Positions 12,250 to 22,525 of a stretch of 64,000 nt of DNA are shown one piece after another (the stretch's first letter is position 1; each line of letters opens with the position of its first letter). The position numbers were made by a program, and so were the translations under genes. This stretch comes from Xenopus tropicalis. Its lineage: Eukaryota > Chordata > Amphibia > Anura > Pipidae. The stretch lies in contig NC_030679.2 in NCBI RefSeq assembly GCF_000004195.4, positions 29,625,712 to 29,689,711 of the forward strand. The letters run 5' to 3'. The notes beneath the pieces were generated by a model. That model was not told the DNA's origin. It made no database searches and saw nothing but the letters and a program-made list of their open reading frames with translations.

Positions 12250-12640
12250 GTCCTACCATAAATATGTATGTATGTATAACTTTATTTATAAAGCGCTACT
12301 TATGTACGCAGAGCTGTACAGTAGAATACATTAATATAAACAGGGGTATTAAAATAAATAAATACAAAGTATTACAATAAGCACAAATAAATAAAATATA
12401 CAACTGTAATAAGCTAAGAGTCAAAGACACAAGAGGATGGAGGTCCCTGCCCCGTAGAGCTTACAATCTATATGGGAGGGTTACGGACACAAATAGGCAA
12501 ATATAAGTGCTGTAGGTCACAGTGGGTGACAATACAATATAAGTGCTAGTTCCCAGATCAGGTGCTGGGTGAATGCTCCAAAAGGTAGTCTTTGTGTTTG
12601 TTTTTAAAAAGACTGAGGGAGGATTCTATCCAGAGGAAAT
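12250..12640 (+). repeat. Interspersed repeat with GTAGAGCTTACAATCTA motif
   Basis: Contains TTTATAAAGCGCTACTTATG followed by GAGGTCCCTGCCCCGTAGAG and CTTACAATCTATATGGGAGG, a combination I recognise as a common dispersed repeat in frogs and other vertebrates. Related pieces appear near 41777-41797 (GGAGCTTACAATCC) and 49151-49210. Exact ends and class were not determined. Confidence 0.45.
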
Positions 12641-12880
12641 CAGGGATTTTAGGCAGTTTGTGCATCAATAGGCACAGCAGCATTCAATTAGCAACAGAAG
12701 ACAGGAAGGACTGAGCGGCACCGAGCACATCTATACAGAAGTGAAAGGAGCACATTTTGACACAAATATCTTAAGGTCTCTTTCACATGTGCAATCCTTT
12801 CTGCATTTCCCTGTGGTGCATTCCTCTGAGGTGGAACGCTCCACAGGGAAAGGAATTCTCATGTGTACAAGTCCTTAGAG

Positions 12881-13047
12881 CAGGGATCTTCAACCTTTTT
12901 TTAGTTTGTCAGTGGTTTTTATTCAACTAAAACTTGCCTCCAATGCAGGAATCCAAAAAGAAGCACCTGCTTTGGGACCACTGGGAGCAACATCCAAGGG
13001 GTTGGGGAGCAACATGTTGCTCACAAACCACTGGTTGGGGATCACTG
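12881..13047. mobile_element. hAT-type MITE, CAGGGRTCCCCAACC family (copy 2, short)
   Basis: Starts CAGGGATCTTCAACC and ends GGTTGGGGATCACTG. The 8 bp CCTTAGAG occur exactly on both sides (12873-12880 and 13048-13055), a perfect hAT target duplication. Shorter than the copy at 11167-11474 through internal deletion. No coding capacity. Confidence 0.92.
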
Positions 13048-13055
13048 CCTTAGAG

Positions 13056-13682
13056 AATGTTTTTTTTCTGCAACTGACTGTGGGGGAGTTGCAGGGACCG
13101 CAACGTCACTTGCAGACATACATGAGCTCTATTATCTGTTATTTAGAGTAGTTAACTTTTAAGCAATACATGCTGTGAGTTTTAAAGAATTGTTCTTCAT
13201 CAGAGAAACTAAGTCAGTATAATTTTGGAAGAATGCAACAGCTGCAGCTTGATATCTACTAAAGAACACAGAAGTTCTGGTAAAGAAGAACAATAGGGGA
13301 GATAAAGCACAATCTTTGTTTTTTCCTTTGAACTGATTCCTTTTATTCCTGTCTGCAGATCAGAGTTTTTTTTTCCCAACATATTACAATATTTTTTGCA
13401 ACTGCAGCATTAAGTAACATTTCATTACATTTATAATTCAACTGCCTGCATCTGTAAATGCTTAAGAAGCATAAATCAGATTCTGGCGTACTAGTGCTTT
13501 TTTTTTGCTTTTTTTTAATTAAGAATGTTATGTTAGGTTTAATGCATTTGTCATTGTGTTGAAGTACTATTGAACATTGAATAAATGTAAGAGAAAACGT
13601 TTTAGGGGCAACATAATGATATCTGTTTTTGCTTGTGCAGTACCTTTTTGCCTGTGTGAACATTCCTTTGACAAGGGGACTC
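13056..13682. other. Unique flank upstream of the retrotransposon
   Basis: AT-rich sequence with no recognisable gene. It continues directly into the DNA at 21505 if the retrotransposon and one target duplication are removed. Confidence 0.5.
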
Positions 13683-14060
13683 TGTTGTGTCCCACATACA
13701 TGTGTTATGATGTTCATCAACTAGTTTGCCTGTAGCTAGTTTGTCCCTCTCTCTTCCCTGTAGTTTGGTTCCTCCCATTTAGTCTCCCCTCCCACAGTCA
13801 GTATTTTTCAGACAAGTATCTGTAAGCATGTGCTGCATCCATCTTTCTGTACCTGGTAAAGCTATTTCGTTTTGACCTATGGATTTGTCACTGTAAGATC
13901 TGCACTGCAAGATTAAACTTCTTCAAGATCTTCACCTGTGTCTTCCATTGAGTCGCCTATCTGTGGATACTGCCCTTATGTAAGTTATTGCCATTCCACT
14001 GGGACTTGGGACAGTCTAGGGATCAGTAATTACATAGCCACAGCAGCTGAAACAGAATAG
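13683..14060 (+). repeat. 5' LTR of BEL/Pao element
   Basis: Begins TGTTGTGTCCCACATAC and ends AACAGAATAG; 378 bp, identical to 21123-21500. As the upstream LTR it should hold the promoter, but no clear TATA box was found. An ATTAAA at 13912-13917 could act as the polyadenylation signal in the 3' copy. The end is not the usual CA. Confidence 0.96.
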
Positions 14061-14445
14061 TCAAAACGAATAGAAGGCCATACAGTCATCACTGTGACGT
14101 TCAGCAGCCTGAGAGCCCTGCTAGTCACACTCCAGATCGCAGTATATTGCATCCGGCATATTACAGAACTTACACAGCATCTCAGTCAGAACTACTCCTG
14201 CTACACTACAGTTATCTGTGAAAAGGCCAGTAGGAATATAAGCTGTGTGTCTGCATTATAAACTGTGTTTCTACATTATAAATTGTGTGCATTATAATCT
14301 GTGTACTCTCAATACTGCTTATCAGCCTGCATTAAGCCAAGAGAGGCAGCATTTCTACCTGCAGAGCATCCCCCCTGTGCCTGCCCTCTGCAAACTGTTA
14401 CATTGTATCAACCCACGCGCAGCAGCTCCCTGTAACCTGACACTC
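14061..14445 (+). promoter_or_regulatory. 5' leader of BEL/Pao element
   Basis: Transcribed leader between LTR and gag. The first bases, TCAAAACGAATAG, do not start with TGG and do not look like a standard tRNA primer site. From 14245 to 14290 a short degenerate repeat CTGTGT.TCTGCATTATAAA occurs. The pol frame is open from 14245 but lacks an ATG until 14446. Confidence 0.7.
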
Positions 14446-17400
14446 ATGGCTGAGCAAGTCTCCCCTCTGAGCCAGGCTGAAAACACTGAAGATCAGCAAA
14501 TGGCTGACACTCTGCTGCAAGAGGAAGGTGCAGATAATCTGACAGAAGCAAGTGTCAAACCCAAACGTGTAACCAAACTTTCTTGGAAATCTAAAGAAAA
14601 CTTTGAGATTACCATGGAAGAGTTCTCAGTTGATCTAGCACATCGCTGGGAGAGGACTGTACACTACATGTCTGAAGTCACACAGCCTAGCCAGAGAGTA
14701 CTGCAACTAGAGGGCGCTCTCTTACGCTTCAAGTCTGTATATGAAACTTACCAGAAGCTCTGCACTAAGTACATGTCATTCCTAAAGAGCACAAACACAG
14801 AAGAATCTTTAGAAGAACTGAAAAGGTTTGAACATCTGAACCAGGAGAGAAGTAAGAAGGTGTCTGAAACCAAAGCTAATGTAGAGGCAAGAATTACACA
14901 GCTGCAAGAAACTGCATCTCATCGCTCCACATCTACTAGGCACTCTAAGAGATCTTCGAGATCATCCCATTCAAGAAGTTCCACGCTCAGTGAACTTATA
15001 AGGGCTCGTGCAGAGGTAGAGGCAGCCAAGGTGCGAGCTGCCTTCGCAGATAAGAAAGCAGAAATGGAGGCAGAAGCTGCCTGTAAGAAAGCAGAGATGG
15101 AGGCAGAAGCTGCCCGTAAGAAAGCAGAGATGGAGGCAGAAGCTGCCCGCAAGAAGGCTGAAATTGAAGTCTTAGACAGAAAATGTGATCAAGCTACAGC
15201 AGAAGCAAAATTAAGAGTTTTAGAACAGGCTGTTGGAAGTGATTTAGACAGCGTCAGCATGGCAAATTCAGAAGATGCCATGGAGCGCACTAAGAACTAT
15301 GTCCTCAACCAGAACAGCAATTTCTCTGCCACTTCTGAGGCTCCTGATGACACATACACTCCTTTAAGACATCAGCTTTCTGAAAATATTGTGACCACGC
15401 AAGACCTCAAACCTTCTGGTCCCTCTGCCCATCAAGATGGGCCCTCAAGCCATACCTCGCCTCACAAGCCCCAGACTATTAAGTATCAGTCTGTCAACCC
15501 AGGGGTCAACATCCTGGCCAAGTTACCGTCACCTCTTCCAGTTACTGGTATGCTTCCTGATAACAACATTTCTTCTGAATCACGTCCTGCCAAAGCAATG
15601 AACTTCCAACCCGTTCCTGGCTTAAACCCCCATGCGAACCCATACTACCCTAGGCCACCATGTGCCGATGTGTCAGATCTTGCTAGATACATGGTTCGCC
15701 GTGAGCTCACAAGCACTGGCCTCGCAAGCTTCGATGACCACCCTGAAAATTATAGAGGATGGAAGTCTACCTTTAAAGCTGCCATAAATGACCTTGGAAT
15801 ACCTCCTGGTGAAGAATTTGACATGTTAATAAAGTGGCTAGGTCCTCAGTCAAGAGAACGCGTGAAGCGACTGAAAGCTGTCCACGTTGACAATCCATCT
15901 GCAGGCCTACATGCAGCTTGGGAACGCCTAGACCAGAGTTACGGTAGTCCGGAAGCTGTAGAAAGTGCTCTGCTTAAAAGATTGAAAGACTTCCCCAAGA
16001 TATCCGGTAAGGATAATCAGAAATTTCAGGAACTGAGTGATCTTTTGCTTGAACTACAGCTTGCTAAGGCAGATCCACACCTCCCAGGCCTCAGCTATCT
16101 TGACACGGCCCACGGTGTAAATCCAATTGCCGCAAAACTGCCATATGGAATACAGGAGAAGTGGGCAACCATGGGCTCAAAGTACAAGAGAGAGAAACAT
16201 GTTTCCTTCCCACCATTCTTCTACTTCTGTGACTTCGTCAAGAACATCGCAGAAACCAAGAACGATCCAAGCTTCCTTTTCAATGAGTCAAACATCTCAG
16301 GTCCGAATTTCGGTAAAGACAAATTTGCTCTGGATAAACCCAGGAGTCATAGGGGCCCCATGTCAGTTAAAAAGACTAATGTGCTACCTGATCCTGTTGC
16401 TAAACTTGAAAGGGGCGGACAAGGAGAGAATACAGAAAATCCCAATCGCCAATGTCCAATTCATAAGAAACCACATGCCCTTAAGAACTGCATTGGGTTC
16501 CGGAAAAAACCACTGCAAGAACGCAAAGAAATCTTAAAGAAACTCGGGATTTGCTTTAAGTGTTGTGCTTCAACAGAACATCTCGCAAAGGATTGTAAGG
16601 CTGAAATCAAATGTAAAGATTGTGGAAGCGGTACCCATGTACAAGCACTCCATCCACTTCAGCATACCTCTTCTTCTGCAGATTCTGATCCTGCCACAAA
16701 TCATGGCGGGGAGAAAACAAATCAGACAGCAAACTCTACTTCAATTTCTTCTACATGCACTGAGGTTTGTGGAGAAGATCTTTGCGACAGATCTTGTGCA
16801 AAAATATGCCTAGTCAGAGTGTACCCCAACGGACAGCCTGAAAGAGCCATGAAACTATATACGATTCTGGATGATCAAAGCAACCACTCGCTTGCCAAGC
16901 CAGAATTCTTTGACCACTTCAGGGTTAAAGGAGATTCCCTACCATACACACTTGGCACATGTGGAGGTGTTACAGAAGTGTCGGGAAGAAGAGCTAATGG
17001 ATTTACGATAGCTTCTCTTGATGGTATTGTAGAACTGCCACTGCCTACCCTTGTTGAATGCAACAAGATTCCTTCCCACAGAGAAGAGATCCCTACTCCT
17101 GAAGCTGCCTTTCATCATGCACATTTAAGAGCTATAGCTGAACACTTACCACCACTTGATAAAAATGCAGAAATCCTTCTTTTGCTCGGCAGAGACATTC
17201 TAAGGGTGCATAAAGCACGCCAGCAAATAAATGGTTCCCATGATGCTCCGTATGCCCAGCGACTTGATCTTGGCTGGGTTGTCATTGGCAACGTGTGTAT
17301 AAACAGAACGAAAAGAGCTACCAATATTTCTTCTTGCAAAACTTACATGCTACCTAATGGACGCGAAACCCTTTTCGAACCATGTCCTTATCATTACAGT

Positions 17401-20400
17401 GTAAAGGAGAGATTCAACAGCACCAGAGACTGGCAATCCGCCACCAGTGACAGTAAATCCACCTTTAATCACCTGGAGGATTGCATTGGTGACACAGTAT
17501 TCATTTCAACTAGTAATGATGACAAACCAGCACTTGCCATTGAAGACAAAGAGTTTCTCAAGATCATGGATAAAGATTTCACTCAAAACCAAGAAAACAG
17601 TTGGGTAGCCCCTCTACCCTTTCGTACACCTAGAGAGAGACTGCCAAACAACCGTCAGCAGGCAGTTTCCAGATTTGCTTCATTGAAACGTTCCTTTGAG
17701 AAGAAACCAGAGATGAAGAAACATTTTGTATCGTTTATGCAGAAGGTTTTAGAAAATGATCATGCTGAACCTGCTCCACCATTGAAGGAAGGTGAAGAAT
17801 GCTGGTATCTTCCATCCTTTGGTGTATACCACCCCCGCAAACCTAGTCAAATTAGAGTAGTATTTGACTCGAGTGCTCAATATCAAGGAGTCAGTTTGAA
17901 CAATGTTTTCCTTACTGGGCCTAATTTGAACAATAACCTTATAGGAGTGCTCATCCGATTCAGACAAGAGCCTATAGCAGTAATGGCCGACATCCAACAA
18001 ATGTTTCACTGCTTCATTGTCCGTGAACAGGACAGAAATTACCTTAGGTTCCTATGGCATAGGAACAATGACTTGAATGACAAGGTTATAGACTACCGCA
18101 TGAAAGTGCATGTATTCGGGAACAGTCCTTCACCTTCAGTAGCAATCTACGGGCTGAGAAGAACCGCCCAAGAAGGGGAACAAGAGTATGGAACTGATGC
18201 TCGTCATTTTGTGGAGAAAAACTTCTATGTGGATGATGGCCTTAAATCCTTTCCTACAGAGGAAGAAGCCATTGACCTTCTACGAAGAGTCCAAGAAATG
18301 TTGTCTGTGGCCAACCTCAGACTCCACAAGATCATCTCCAACAGCAACAAGGTAATGAAGGCCTTTGACAAAGATGACTACGCTACTAACTTAAAGGATC
18401 TTGACTTAGGGTCTGAAGACCTTCCCATGCAGCGCAGTCTCGGCTTGCTCTGGGATATCAAGCAAGATACATTCACCTTTCAAGTGTCAACCTGTGATAA
18501 GCCCTTCACAAAAAGGGGAGTTTTGTCAGTAGTCAACAGCATCTACGACCCTTTGGGATTTGTAGCTCCAGTCACAATCCGAGGAAAGTTTCTGCTGAGG
18601 CAACTTACTTTGAAGAAAGTAGACTGGGACACTCCACTACCTGATAATAAGCTGAAGGCATGGAAAACATGGAAGAATTCCTTAAAGGCACTCCAAAATC
18701 CCCAAATCCCACGCTGTTATACACCTATCTCCCTAGCTTCCGCTAAAAGAAAAGAAATTCACATCTTTTCAGACGCATCTGTTGAGGCAATTGCAGCTGT
18801 AGCCTACCTTCGTCTTACTGGACTTGATAATAGACCTTCTGTGGGATTTCTCCTTGGTAAGACTAAGCTGACACCGAAGTCTGGACATACTGTTCCAAGG
18901 CTTGAACTCTGCGCAGCTGTGTTAGCTGTAGAAATGGCAGAAACCATAAAGAGTGAAATGGACACTGTGATCGATTCCTTTGACTTCTACACTGACAGCA
19001 AAGTTGTACTCGGGTACATTCACAACCAAACCAGACGGTTCTACGTGTATGTCAGCAACAGAGTAGAACGTATCCGTAAGTTCTCCACACCACAACAATG
19101 GCACTACATTTCAACTAATCAGAACCCCGCAGACCATGGCACTAGGGCATTACCAGCAAATGAACTTGCAAGGTCAAACTGGCTATTGCCCCCGGATTTC
19201 TTATATGATCAATCTGAGTCCAGCTCTACTGATGTCTTCAACTTAGTGGGTTCTGAAGTTGACAAGGAAATCAGACCTGAAAGTATCACTCTTTACACGA
19301 CCATACATCAGAAGAAAACACTTGGATCACACCGCTTCCAGCAATTCTCCACATGGTCATCTATAATCCGTGTCGTTGCACGACTGAAACATATTGCTTG
19401 CTGCTTCAAGGGTAATTCTGGAATGCCACTTGAGTGCCGTGGTTGGCACATTTGTAAGAATCATCCCACCGTTGAAGAAATCTCTCATGCTGAAGAAATT
19501 ATACTTCAATGTGTGCAACAGGAGATCTACACAAAGGAGATCAACCTTATCACAGAAAACTGCAAAGTTCCCAAAAACAATCCTCTTCTAAAATTGAATC
19601 CAATTATTGATGAACATGGGTTGTTACGAGTAGGAGGTAGGATTGGAAAATCCAACCTTTCTAGCAAGGAGCAAAATCCAGTTATTGTTCCTGGCAGTCA
19701 CCATGTAGCTGTTCTTTTAGTTCGGCATTACCATGAACAAGTGAAGCACCAAGGCCGACAGTTCACCGAAGGTGTTGTCAGATCAGCAGGTCTTTGGATC
19801 ACCGGCATGAAAAGATGCATTTCTTCAGTGATTTACAAGTGTGTTAAGTGTCGTAGGTTGAGAGGAACTCATCAGCATCAGCAAACGGCTAATCTCCCAA
19901 TAGACAGATTGAGCACTGACCCACCTTTTACCTATGTTGGTGTAGACGTCTTCGGCCCATGGTCGGTCTGTGCACGCAAGACCCGTGGTGGCGTGGCTAA
20001 TAACAAACGCTGGGCCGTACTGTTTACCTGCCTAAGTGCAAGAGCCGTGCATATTGAGGTAATTGAATCTATGGACTCCTCCTGTTTCATCAATGCACTT
20101 CGCAGGTTTTTCGCCATTAGAGGTCCCGTCAAGCAACTCAGGTCTGACTGTGGAACCAACTTTGTTGGAGCCTGCAAGGAACTGCAACTTGATAATTTCT
20201 TGAAAAACAGTGGATGCTCATGGGTTTTCAACCCTCCTCACTCTTCCCACATGGGAGGTTCCTGGGAACGCATGATTGGAATTGCAAGGCGAATCTTAAA
20301 TTCCATGTTGTTAGACTCAGGTTCTCGACTTACCCACGAGACATTGACTACTCTTCTAGCTGAAGTTTCTGCGATAATTAATGCAAGACCACTTGTGCCA

Positions 20401-20859
20401 GTGTCCTCAGATCCGGATTCTCCAACAATATTGACTCCTGCAACTCTTCTCACCCAGATGGTTGGCAACATCCCACTACCACCTGTGGACTTGGACTGCT
20501 CTAATATTCACAGACGTCAGTGGAAGCAGGTCCAACATCTGGCCAACGTATTCTGGAGCCGTTGGAGGATAGAATATCTGCATACCCTTCAAAGCCGCCA
20601 TAAATGGCAAGAGACTAAGCCGAATCTTCAAGAAGGAGACCTTGTGCTACTGAGAGATAAAGAAGTTTCTCGCAATGACTGGCCAACTGGACTTATTGTC
20701 AAAGCCATTCCCAGTGAAGATGGGAAAGTGAGGAAGGTCGAAGTTAAGACTACCAAAGGAGGTACAACTAAATTCTTCTTCAGACCTGTTACCGAGGTGG
20801 TGTTGCTTCTACCTTGTGAAAAACATTCTTCAGGTCAAAGCAAGACTCCTGAGACCTGA
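14446..20859 (+). CDS. BEL/Pao gag-pol polyprotein
   Basis: A single uninterrupted frame of 2137 codons. The open frame reaches back to 14245 but begins there with GTG, and the first ATG is 14446 (protein starts MAEQVSPLSQ), so I use that start. Domains, numbered from this start: charged coiled coil with a KKAEMEAEAAR repeat (203-240); gag DUF1759-like region with YRGWKSTFKAAI (436-447); zinc knuckles CFKC...H...C and CKDC...H (about 703-735); DUF1758-like aspartic protease with LDDQSN (D809, D810); reverse transcriptase with motif A Asp1182 and YVDD (1261-1264); RNase H residues D1443, E1487, D1517; integrase zinc site HYHE...CVKC (about 1764-1805) and DDE residues D1834, D1901, E1941; DUF5641-like tail (about 2035-2123). 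All catalytic signatures are present. The product should drive particle assembly, reverse transcription and integration of the element. There is no envelope. Confidence 0.95.
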   Translation: MAEQVSPLSQAENTEDQQMADTLLQEEGADNLTEASVKPKRVTKLSWKSKENFEITMEEFSVDLAHRWERTVHYMSEVTQPSQRVLQLEGALLRFKSVYETYQKLCTKYMSFLKSTNTEESLEELKRFEHLNQERSKKVSETKANVEARITQLQETASHRSTSTRHSKRSSRSSHSRSSTLSELIRARAEVEAAKVRAAFADKKAEMEAEAACKKAEMEAEAARKKAEMEAEAARKKAEIEVLDRKCDQATAEAKLRVLEQAVGSDLDSVSMANSEDAMERTKNYVLNQNSNFSATSEAPDDTYTPLRHQLSENIVTTQDLKPSGPSAHQDGPSSHTSPHKPQTIKYQSVNPGVNILAKLPSPLPVTGMLPDNNISSESRPAKAMNFQPVPGLNPHANPYYPRPPCADVSDLARYMVRRELTSTGLASFDDHPENYRGWKSTFKAAINDLGIPPGEEFDMLIKWLGPQSRERVKRLKAVHVDNPSAGLHAAWERLDQSYGSPEAVESALLKRLKDFPKISGKDNQKFQELSDLLLELQLAKADPHLPGLSYLDTAHGVNPIAAKLPYGIQEKWATMGSKYKREKHVSFPPFFYFCDFVKNIAETKNDPSFLFNESNISGPNFGKDKFALDKPRSHRGPMSVKKTNVLPDPVAKLERGGQGENTENPNRQCPIHKKPHALKNCIGFRKKPLQERKEILKKLGICFKCCASTEHLAKDCKAEIKCKDCGSGTHVQALHPLQHTSSSADSDPATNHGGEKTNQTANSTSISSTCTEVCGEDLCDRSCAKICLVRVYPNGQPERAMKLYTILDDQSNHSLAKPEFFDHFRVKGDSLPYTLGTCGGVTEVSGRRANGFTIASLDGIVELPLPTLVECNKIPSHREEIPTPEAAFHHAHLRAIAEHLPPLDKNAEILLLLGRDILRVHKARQQINGSHDAPYAQRLDLGWVVIGNVCINRTKRATNISSCKTYMLPNGRETLFEPCPYHYSVKERFNSTRDWQSATSDSKSTFNHLEDCIGDTVFISTSNDDKPALAIEDKEFLKIMDKDFTQNQENSWVAPLPFRTPRERLPNNRQQAVSRFASLKRSFEKKPEMKKHFVSFMQKVLENDHAEPAPPLKEGEECWYLPSFGVYHPRKPSQIRVVFDSSAQYQGVSLNNVFLTGPNLNNNLIGVLIRFRQEPIAVMADIQQMFHCFIVREQDRNYLRFLWHRNNDLNDKVIDYRMKVHVFGNSPSPSVAIYGLRRTAQEGEQEYGTDARHFVEKNFYVDDGLKSFPTEEEAIDLLRRVQEMLSVANLRLHKIISNSNKVMKAFDKDDYATNLKDLDLGSEDLPMQRSLGLLWDIKQDTFTFQVSTCDKPFTKRGVLSVVNSIYDPLGFVAPVTIRGKFLLRQLTLKKVDWDTPLPDNKLKAWKTWKNSLKALQNPQIPRCYTPISLASAKRKEIHIFSDASVEAIAAVAYLRLTGLDNRPSVGFLLGKTKLTPKSGHTVPRLELCAAVLAVEMAETIKSEMDTVIDSFDFYTDSKVVLGYIHNQTRRFYVYVSNRVERIRKFSTPQQWHYISTNQNPADHGTRALPANELARSNWLLPPDFLYDQSESSSTDVFNLVGSEVDKEIRPESITLYTTIHQKKTLGSHRFQQFSTWSSIIRVVARLKHIACCFKGNSGMPLECRGWHICKNHPTVEEISHAEEIILQCVQQEIYTKEINLITENCKVPKNNPLLKLNPIIDEHGLLRVGGRIGKSNLSSKEQNPVIVPGSHHVAVLLVRHYHEQVKHQGRQFTEGVVRSAGLWITGMKRCISSVIYKCVKCRRLRGTHQHQQTANLPIDRLSTDPPFTYVGVDVFGPWSVCARKTRGGVANNKRWAVLFTCLSARAVHIEVIESMDSSCFINALRRFFAIRGPVKQLRSDCGTNFVGACKELQLDNFLKNSGCSWVFNPPHSSHMGGSWERMIGIARRILNSMLLDSGSRLTHETLTTLLAEVSAIINARPLVPVSSDPDSPTILTPATLLTQMVGNIPLPPVDLDCSNIHRRQWKQVQHLANVFWSRWRIEYLHTLQSRHKWQETKPNLQEGDLVLLRDKEVSRNDWPTGLIVKAIPSEDGKVRKVEVKTTKGGTTKFFFRPVTEVVLLLPCEKHSSGQSKTPET

Positions 20860-21113
20860 AACTGCTTATCCTTTGGAATACAATTGTGAGTCAGCTGAGG
20901 TTTGACATATTGTGGCCTCTCTGACTTGAAGATGGGTTGTTCTTTGTTGTGTTACAAGAACTTCTGTCAAGAGAACCTACCGAGACCTCTTCAACATGTT
21001 TGCTATGTTTATTGTTGTTTGCTTTATTTTTCAGGTTCAAGGACTAATTCGTTGAGCTGTAAACTTAACATTAGACTAATGTCGGTATATATTAGTGAAA
21101 TCTAAAGATTTCA

Positions 21114-21122
21114 GGCGGGGAG
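21114..21122 (+). promoter_or_regulatory. Polypurine tract of BEL/Pao element
   Basis: GGCGGGGAG lies immediately before the 3' LTR. It is the expected site of plus-strand priming, short and interrupted by one C. Confidence 0.7.
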
Positions 21123-21500
21123 TGTTGTGTCCCACATACATGTGTTATGATGTTCATCAACTAGTTTGCCTGTAGCTAGTTTGTCCCTCTCTCTTCCCTG
21201 TAGTTTGGTTCCTCCCATTTAGTCTCCCCTCCCACAGTCAGTATTTTTCAGACAAGTATCTGTAAGCATGTGCTGCATCCATCTTTCTGTACCTGGTAAA
21301 GCTATTTCGTTTTGACCTATGGATTTGTCACTGTAAGATCTGCACTGCAAGATTAAACTTCTTCAAGATCTTCACCTGTGTCTTCCATTGAGTCGCCTAT
21401 CTGTGGATACTGCCCTTATGTAAGTTATTGCCATTCCACTGGGACTTGGGACAGTCTAGGGATCAGTAATTACATAGCCACAGCAGCTGAAACAGAATAG
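21123..21500 (+). repeat. 3' LTR of BEL/Pao element
   Basis: 378 bp, base-for-base the same as 13683-14060 on visual comparison. ATTAAA at 21352-21357 is the candidate polyadenylation signal for the element's transcript. Confidence 0.96.
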
Positions 21501-21504
21501 ACTC

Positions 21505-21925
21505 CTTAATTGACCCTTCACTTTCAGCCATCCTACTAAATGAAACACCAGGAGCCAGAAATGGGGTAATATGACCACAGCATTTATTCACATTTAATCA
21601 AATAAATAGGACCTTGCCAGCCTCACCCCAAGGCAGTATTCATTAAGAGATAGCTACTATGATCTGCCATTCCTCACTGAAGACTTGGCATCAGTCATTA
21701 TATCGATTATATAGGTATTTGTACCGAAATGGGAACAAGCTGCAACAGATCCCCTGCTCTATGTGCATGAATAACCGCTAACATGGAAGTAGGGCAACAG
21801 TGAGCATAGATATAGATACTGTATGTATGAAGAACAGGGCTGTGTTCAGGAAAATTTCTACTACTTGTAACTTGATGTAGAGTCTCTTTGATAATTATAA
21901 GATATATGCTGCACTGTTTTACACT
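21505..21925. other. Unique flank downstream of the retrotransposon
   Basis: No gene or repeat recognised. Begins CTTAATTGACCC immediately after the target duplication. Confidence 0.5.
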
Positions 21926-21929
21926 TTAA

Positions 21930-22520
21930 AGAAGACGGAAAGGAATTCTGGCATTTTATTGCCAATAGATTAGTCAGAATAGTGCAAGCTATAACACTAT
22001 ATTAGGCTGCAGAATGCTTTATCATACCCGAGTAAACAGCCATAGAAGCTCTCTCTGTTTAACATAGCAGCTGCCATTTTAGCTTGGTCTGACATCACTT
22101 CTGTGCCTGCATCTCTGTTTTTTGGGTTCAGATTATACCAGAGAGGTGGAGAAGAAGAGAAGGGGAGAGAGGAGGAAACTAAATAGACTGGTGTCATGCC
22201 CTGAAGGGTTTTTCTGAGAACAGGAAGTCTGACACAGAAGCTTGGTCTGATGTCACTTCTGTGCCTGCATCTCTGTGCTCTGGGTTCAGATTACAGCAGA
22301 GGTGGAGAAGAAGAGAGGGGGAGAGAAGAGCAAACTAAACAGACTAGTGCTATGCCCTGAAGGGTTTTTCTGAGAAAAGGAAAGAAAAAGTTTAAAAGGA
22401 AAGAAATGTTGTGTTTCTTTTCACTGAGAACTCAGAGTAGCAGTACTGCAAGTGTTTATGGCTGTATTTATATAGACCTTTCTAATAAAGATTACTTATT
22501 TTTTACCTTTCCTTTTCCTT
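21930..22520. mobile_element. T2/Kolobok-like MITE with internal duplication
   Basis: The left end TTTAAAGAAGACGGAAAGGAA and the right end CCTTTCCTTTTCCTTT form a terminal inverted repeat. TTAA precedes it at 21926-21929; the right flank is TTCAAG, an eroded TTAA. The interior (GCATTTTATTGCCAATAGAT, CTTGGTCTGACATCACTTCT) is shared with 44528-44994. Unlike that copy it carries a direct duplication of about 157 bp: 22081-22238 and 22239-22395, each starting AGCTTGGTCTGA. Confidence 0.75.
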
Positions 22521-22525
22521 TCAAG

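Larger units (their letters stand above)
13683..21500 (+). mobile_element. Complete BEL/Pao LTR retrotransposon (about 7.8 kb)
   Basis: Order: 378-bp LTR, 385-bp leader, one gag-pol frame (14446-20859), 263 bp of untranslated sequence, purine tract GGCGGGGAG (21114-21122), 378-bp LTR. Compared line by line, the LTRs show no difference. The flanks repeat ACTC (13679-13682 and 21501-21504). If the LTR is taken to end one base earlier, the duplication is the 5-bp GACTC, closer to the usual BEL size. There is no envelope-like frame after pol. The domain order protease-RT-RNase H-integrase with a DUF5641-like tail is diagnostic of BEL/Pao. No TGG-type primer binding site is visible directly after the 5' LTR. 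Everything visible is consistent with a young copy. Confidence 0.96.

Noticed and set aside
14245..14445. N-terminal extension of gag-pol
   Set aside because: The frame opens with GTG, has no ATG before 14446 and overlaps a leader repeat. Not used as coding.
14919..15152. Antisense frame of 77 codons with an Ala/Ser repeat
   Set aside because: Mirror of the gag coiled-coil repeat on the opposite strand.
20902..21105. Possible small envelope or accessory frame after pol
   Set aside because: 67 codons, no signal peptide or transmembrane pattern, lies in the 3' untranslated part of the element.
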